64,000 bases of DNA from Micromonospora eburnea (lineage in GTDB: Bacteria; Actinomycetota; Actinomycetes; Mycobacteriales; Micromonosporaceae). The translations under genes were made by a program, and so were the position numbers. Location of the stretch: the NCBI RefSeq assembly GCF_900090225.1, contig NZ_FMHY01000002.1, forward strand, positions 5,208,001-5,272,000. The letters are read 5' to 3'. The notes under the pieces were generated by a model, which was given only the letters and a program-made list of their open reading frames with translations, did not search any database and was not told the DNA's origin. How positions within the stretch are numbered: position 1 is the stretch's first letter; each line of letters begins with the position of its first letter. Of the stretch, positions 61,319 through 64,000 are shown in pieces.

Positions 61319-61942
61319 TCACAGCGTCGCCAGCCAGTTGCGCAGCAGGAGCGCGCCGGTGTCGGCCGACTTCTCCGGGTGGAACTGGGTCGCCGACAAC
61401 GGACCCCGCTCCACGGCGGCGACGAAGTCGCTCCCGTGCGCCGCGGTGGTCACCGCCGCCCCGGCGGCGGCCAGCCCGGCGAGATCGGTCACCCCGTAGG
61501 AGTGGACGAAGTAGAACCGGGCGTCGGCCGGCAGCCCGGCGAGGAGCACCGAGCCCTCCGGCGGGTGGACGGTGTTCCAGCCCATGTGCGGCAGCCGCTC
61601 GGCGGGCAGCCGGGTCACCCCGCCGGGCAGCAGCCCGAGCCCCTTGGTGACCACACCGTGCTCCTCGCCGTACTCGAAGAGCACCTGCATCCCCACGCAG
61701 ATGCCGAGCACCGGCCGGCCGGCTCCCACCCGCTCGGCGATGACCGGGCCGGCACCCAGCGCCTCGATCCCGGCCATGCACGCGGCGAACGCGCCGACGC
61801 CCGGCACCACCAGGCCCGCGGCCTCGGCGGCGACGGTCAGGTCGTCGGTCACGGTGACATCCGCGCCGGCCCGCTCCAGCGCACGCTCGGCCGAACGTAG
61901 GTTGCCCGAACCGTAGTCGAGCACCACCACCCGGTTGGCCAT
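61319..61942 (-). CDS. hisH: Imidazole glycerol phosphate synthase glutaminase subunit
   Basis: The 207-residue class I amidotransferase supplies ammonia to HisF. The nucleophile Cys is in PVLGICVGMQVLF and the His-Glu pair in ATQFHPEKS. The start motif is VVVLDYGSGNLRS. The ATG overlaps the TGA of a 56-codon upstream membrane gene (TGATG), so translation is coupled. Confidence 0.97.
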   Translation of the reverse strand: MANRVVVLDYGSGNLRSAERALERAGADVTVTDDLTVAAEAAGLVVPGVGAFAACMAGIEALGAGPVIAERVGAGRPVLGICVGMQVLFEYGEEHGVVTKGLGLLPGGVTRLPAERLPHMGWNTVHPPEGSVLLAGLPADARFYFVHSYGVTDLAGLAAAGAAVTTAAHGSDFVAAVERGPLSATQFHPEKSADTGALLLRNWLATL

Positions 61943-62112
61943 CACGCTTCCCCGGGCAGCAGCCAGAGCAGACCACCGGCGGTGGCCAGCGCGGCGAGCA
62001 GGCCGGTGACCACCACGCTGAAGCGCGACGCGCCCTGTTTGTGGAGCGACAACGTCCCGCCGACCAGCACCCCGGCCAGGATCAGCAGCAAAGTCGGCAG
62101 CGCCCTGCCCAT
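61942..62112 (-). CDS. 56-aa membrane protein between hisB and hisH
   Basis: The short gene encodes two hydrophobic segments (ALPTLLLILAGVLVGGTL and FSVVVTGLLAALATAG, then LLWLLPGEA) joined by a short basic loop (SLHKQGASR). Its ATG overlaps the hisB stop and its TGA overlaps the hisH start, both as TGATG. That double coupling argues that it is a real gene, easily missed because of its size. Function is unknown. Confidence 0.75.
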   Translation of the reverse strand: MGRALPTLLLILAGVLVGGTLSLHKQGASRFSVVVTGLLAALATAGGLLWLLPGEA

Positions 62113-62723
62113 CACAACGCACCCTTCGTGCTGGGAATCGCGCCCTGCGCGCGCGGATCGACCGCGGTGGCCTCGCGCAACGCCCGGGAGACCGCCTTGA
62201 ACTGGGCCTCGACCACGTGATGGGCGTCCGGGTGGCCACCGGGACGGGCGGCCCGCAGCACGTCGACGTGCAGGGTGACCCGGGCGGCCTGACCGAACGA
62301 CTCCCAGATGTGCCGGGTCATGCTGGTCGGATAGACCGGCCCGATGTACGGCGCGAGCGCGGGCTCGTCGTGCACCACGTACGGCCGCCCGGAGAGGTCG
62401 ACGGCGGCCCGGACCAGGACCTCGTCCATCGGGACGGTGGCCGAGCCGTACCGCCGGATGCCGGCCTTGTCGCCGAGCGCCCGGTCGAACGCGGCGCCCA
62501 GGGCCAGCGCGGTGTCCTCCATGGTGTGGTGCGCGTCGATCTCCAGGTCGCCGACGGTGTGCACGGTGAGGTCGAAGCCGCCGTGCCGGGCGATCTGGTT
62601 GAGCATGTGGTCGTAGAAGCCGATGCCGGTGCTGATCTCGGCTCGACCGGTGCCGTCGAGGTCGAGCTCGACGAGGACCTTGGTCTCCTTGGTGACCCGC
62701 TCGATCCGGGCGGTGCGACTCAT
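62112..62723 (-). CDS. hisB: Imidazoleglycerol-phosphate dehydratase
   Basis: The 203-residue enzyme removes water from imidazole glycerol phosphate using Mn2+. The two metal-binding HHxxE motifs are DAHHTMEDTALALG and DAHHVVEAQFKA. The start SRTARIERVTKETKVLVELDLDG fits the family. This is the dehydratase only, with no phosphatase domain. The ATG overlaps the stop of a 14-codon linker mini-ORF. Confidence 0.97.
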   Translation of the reverse strand: MSRTARIERVTKETKVLVELDLDGTGRAEISTGIGFYDHMLNQIARHGGFDLTVHTVGDLEIDAHHTMEDTALALGAAFDRALGDKAGIRRYGSATVPMDEVLVRAAVDLSGRPYVVHDEPALAPYIGPVYPTSMTRHIWESFGQAARVTLHVDVLRAARPGGHPDAHHVVEAQFKAVSRALREATAVDPRAQGAIPSTKGAL

Positions 62724-62764
62724 CGGTTGCCTTTCGGTCGCGGCTGCGGGGCTCGCGAGCTCAC
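62720..62764 (-). repeat. Truncated family B linker (14-aa mini-ORF) between hisC and hisB
   Basis: The mini-ORF starts on the hisC stop (GTGA) and ends on the hisB start (ATGA). Its DNA keeps the CCCCGCAGYCGCGACCGAAAGG part of the family B unit. The hisC C-terminus (WEREE, from GAGCGCGAGGAGTGA) also matches the start of the unit, so the element has replaced the last codons of hisC. Confidence 0.7.
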
Positions 62765-63909
62765 TCCTCGCGCTCCCACTGAATCATCTCCATGGCGGAA
62801 AGGAAGGCGTCGGTCTCGGCGGGGGTGCCGGCGGTGACCCGCAGCCAGCCGGGCAGGCCGACGTCGCGGACCAGCACACCGGCGTCGAGCAGGGTACGCC
62901 AGGCGGCGGCCTGGTCGCCGCCGACGGAGAAGAGCACGAAGTTGGCGTCGCTGTCGGCGACCCGGTGGCCCCGGGCGCGCAGCTCCGCCACGATCCGGTC
63001 GCGCTGCCGCATGATCGCCGCGACCGTGCCGAGCAGCGCGTCGCGGTGCGCCAGCGCCGCGCGGGCGGCGGCCTGGGTGAGCGCGGAGAGGTGGTACGGC
63101 AGCCGGACGAGCTGCACCGCCCGCACCACGGCCGGGTCGGCGGCCAGGTAGCCGAGCCGGCCGCCGGCGAAGCCGAACGCCTTGCTCATCGTCCGGGTGA
63201 CCACCAGCCGGGGGTGGTCGGGCAGCACGGCGAGCGCGCTGACCGTGCCCGGCCGGGCGAACTCGGCGTACGCCTCGTCCACGATCACCATGCCGGGCGC
63301 CTCGTCGAGCACGGCGGCGACCACGGCCGGGTCGAGCGCGGTGCCGGTCGGGTTGTTCGGCGAGCAGAGGAAGACCACGTCCGGCCGGTGCGCGCGGACC
63401 TGGGCGACCGCGTCGGCCGCGGTCAGCCCGAAGTCCACGCCACGCTCGGCCGGGAGCCAGCCGGTGCCGGTGCCGAGCGCCAGCAGCGGGTGCATCGAGT
63501 ACGCCGGGGTGAAGCCGAGCGCCGTGCGCCCGGGACCGCCGAACGCCTGGAGCAGCTGCTGCTGGATCTCGTTGGAGCCGTTGGCCGCCCAGACCTGGTC
63601 GACGGTGAGCCCGTGGCCCAGGTAGGCCGCCAGGTCGGCGCGGAGCGCCACGGCGTCCCGGTCCGGGTAGCGGTTGAGGTCGCGCAGCTCGGCCGCGAGG
63701 GCCTTGGCGATCGCGTCCACCACCGGCTCCGGCACCGGGTAGGAGTTCTCGTTGGTGTTCAGCCGGACCGGCACGTCGAGCTGCGGCGCCCCGTACGGCG
63801 TGAGCCCGCGCAGGTCGTCCCGGATCGGCAGGTCCGCCAGCGTGGTCATGCCGCCGGCCGGAGGCCGGTCGGGGCGGAGGCTCGCGGTTCCCTCGCCGCG
63901 CTCGCTCAC
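62761..63909 (-). CDS. hisC: Histidinol-phosphate aminotransferase
   Basis: This PLP enzyme converts imidazole acetol phosphate to histidinol phosphate. The PLP lysine is in TRTMSKAFGFAGGRLGY; other motifs are LCSPNNPTGTAL, VDEAYAEF and NTNENSYPVP. Two starts are possible. The GTG at 63909 overlaps the hisD stop (GTGA) and begins with MSERGEGTASL, which resembles the family A repeat. The ATG at 63849 gives MTTLADLPIRDDLRG, the usual family start. The longer form would carry a 20-residue repeat-derived extension. The C-terminus also ends in repeat sequence. Confidence 0.95.
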   Translation of the reverse strand: MSERGEGTASLRPDRPPAGGMTTLADLPIRDDLRGLTPYGAPQLDVPVRLNTNENSYPVPEPVVDAIAKALAAELRDLNRYPDRDAVALRADLAAYLGHGLTVDQVWAANGSNEIQQQLLQAFGGPGRTALGFTPAYSMHPLLALGTGTGWLPAERGVDFGLTAADAVAQVRAHRPDVVFLCSPNNPTGTALDPAVVAAVLDEAPGMVIVDEAYAEFARPGTVSALAVLPDHPRLVVTRTMSKAFGFAGGRLGYLAADPAVVRAVQLVRLPYHLSALTQAAARAALAHRDALLGTVAAIMRQRDRIVAELRARGHRVADSDANFVLFSVGGDQAAAWRTLLDAGVLVRDVGLPGWLRVTAGTPAETDAFLSAMEMIQWEREE

Positions 63910-64000
63910 GAGGTCTCCCCCGGGAACCGGACGCTGACCGCCTGGCCGTGCGCCGGCAGGTCCTCCACGCCGGCCAGGGTGACCACGTGCGGGGCCACCT
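63906..64000 (-). CDS. hisD: Histidinol dehydrogenase, C-terminal fragment
   Basis: Only the last 30 or so codons are in the window (ending AHGQAVSVRFPGETS). The pattern VTLAGVEDLPAHGQAV near the end is typical of the HisD C-terminus, and hisD is expected directly upstream of hisC. Its TGA overlaps the GTG start of hisC. Confidence 0.75.
   Translation of the reverse strand, partial: VAPHVVTLAGVEDLPAHGQAVSVRFPGETS

Overview
The window is chromosomal DNA from a very GC-rich actinobacterium, most likely a member of the Micromonosporaceae (Micromonospora-like). The reasons are the uniformly high GC, frequent GTG and TTG starts, tightly overlapping GTGA/ATGA gene junctions, a PriA-type isomerase in the histidine cluster, an ANTAR regulator of the PdtaR type, and a gene order (his cluster, hisI, trpE, trpC, trpB, trpA, lgt, pyk, tesB, pdtaR) that matches the block running from hisD to Rv1626 in mycobacteria. 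No phage, plasmid, IS element, rRNA or CRISPR array is visible.

Layout. 1-4.4 kb: the start of a branched-chain amino acid ABC transporter (livJ, livH, first codons of livM), a lipoprotein and pdtaR, all on the minus strand. 4.5-5.3 kb: an intact tRNA-Leu(CAA) followed 14 bases later by a free-standing LAGLIDADG protein. 5.4-14.3 kb: accessory genes (a gamma-lyase with a divergent Lrp regulator, a luciferase-like monooxygenase, a secreted rhamnogalacturonan lyase with a cellulose-binding domain, an aromatic amino acid decarboxylase, a TauE exporter, an Rrf2 regulator). 14.4-17.5 kb: tesB, pyk and a YciI protein. 17.8-26 kb: a GMC oxidoreductase, a secreted lipase, an uncharacterised FtsK-like ATPase / membrane protein / small helical protein cassette, and an MFS exporter. 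26.2-32.4 kb: gltBD. 32.5-36.4 kb: a GNAT, an FAD monooxygenase, lgt and a Nudix protein. 36.7-44.1 kb: trpA, trpB, trpC, a Trp-associated membrane protein, trpE, and a nucleotidyltransferase fused to HisI. 44.3-58.9 kb: a MerR-controlled ABC transporter, a TetR regulator, a heterodimeric ABC exporter, a class I terpene synthase, an acyl-CoA synthetase, LtrA and a MocR/YczE pair. 58.9-64 kb: hisF, ridA, priA, hisH, hisB, hisC and the end of hisD.

How the genes work together. The his and trp genes make histidine and tryptophan. No trpF is visible, and PriA is the family expected to do both the HisA and TrpF steps. GltBD supplies glutamate. Pyk supplies pyruvate. PdtaR is expected to act on RNA.

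The most striking feature is structural. At least six operon junctions (livH-livM, upstream of the DUF6244-like gene, trpB-trpA, trpE-Trp membrane gene, between the paired ABC exporter genes, hisC-hisB), plus the 5' end of hisC, carry short repeats. Each repeat encodes a 14-43 residue mini-ORF, mostly starting on the GTGA/ATGA stop of the upstream gene and ending on the start of the next. They resemble the logic of mycobacterial MIRUs but differ in sequence, and fall into two families. A separate set of long palindromes sits between three convergent gene pairs.
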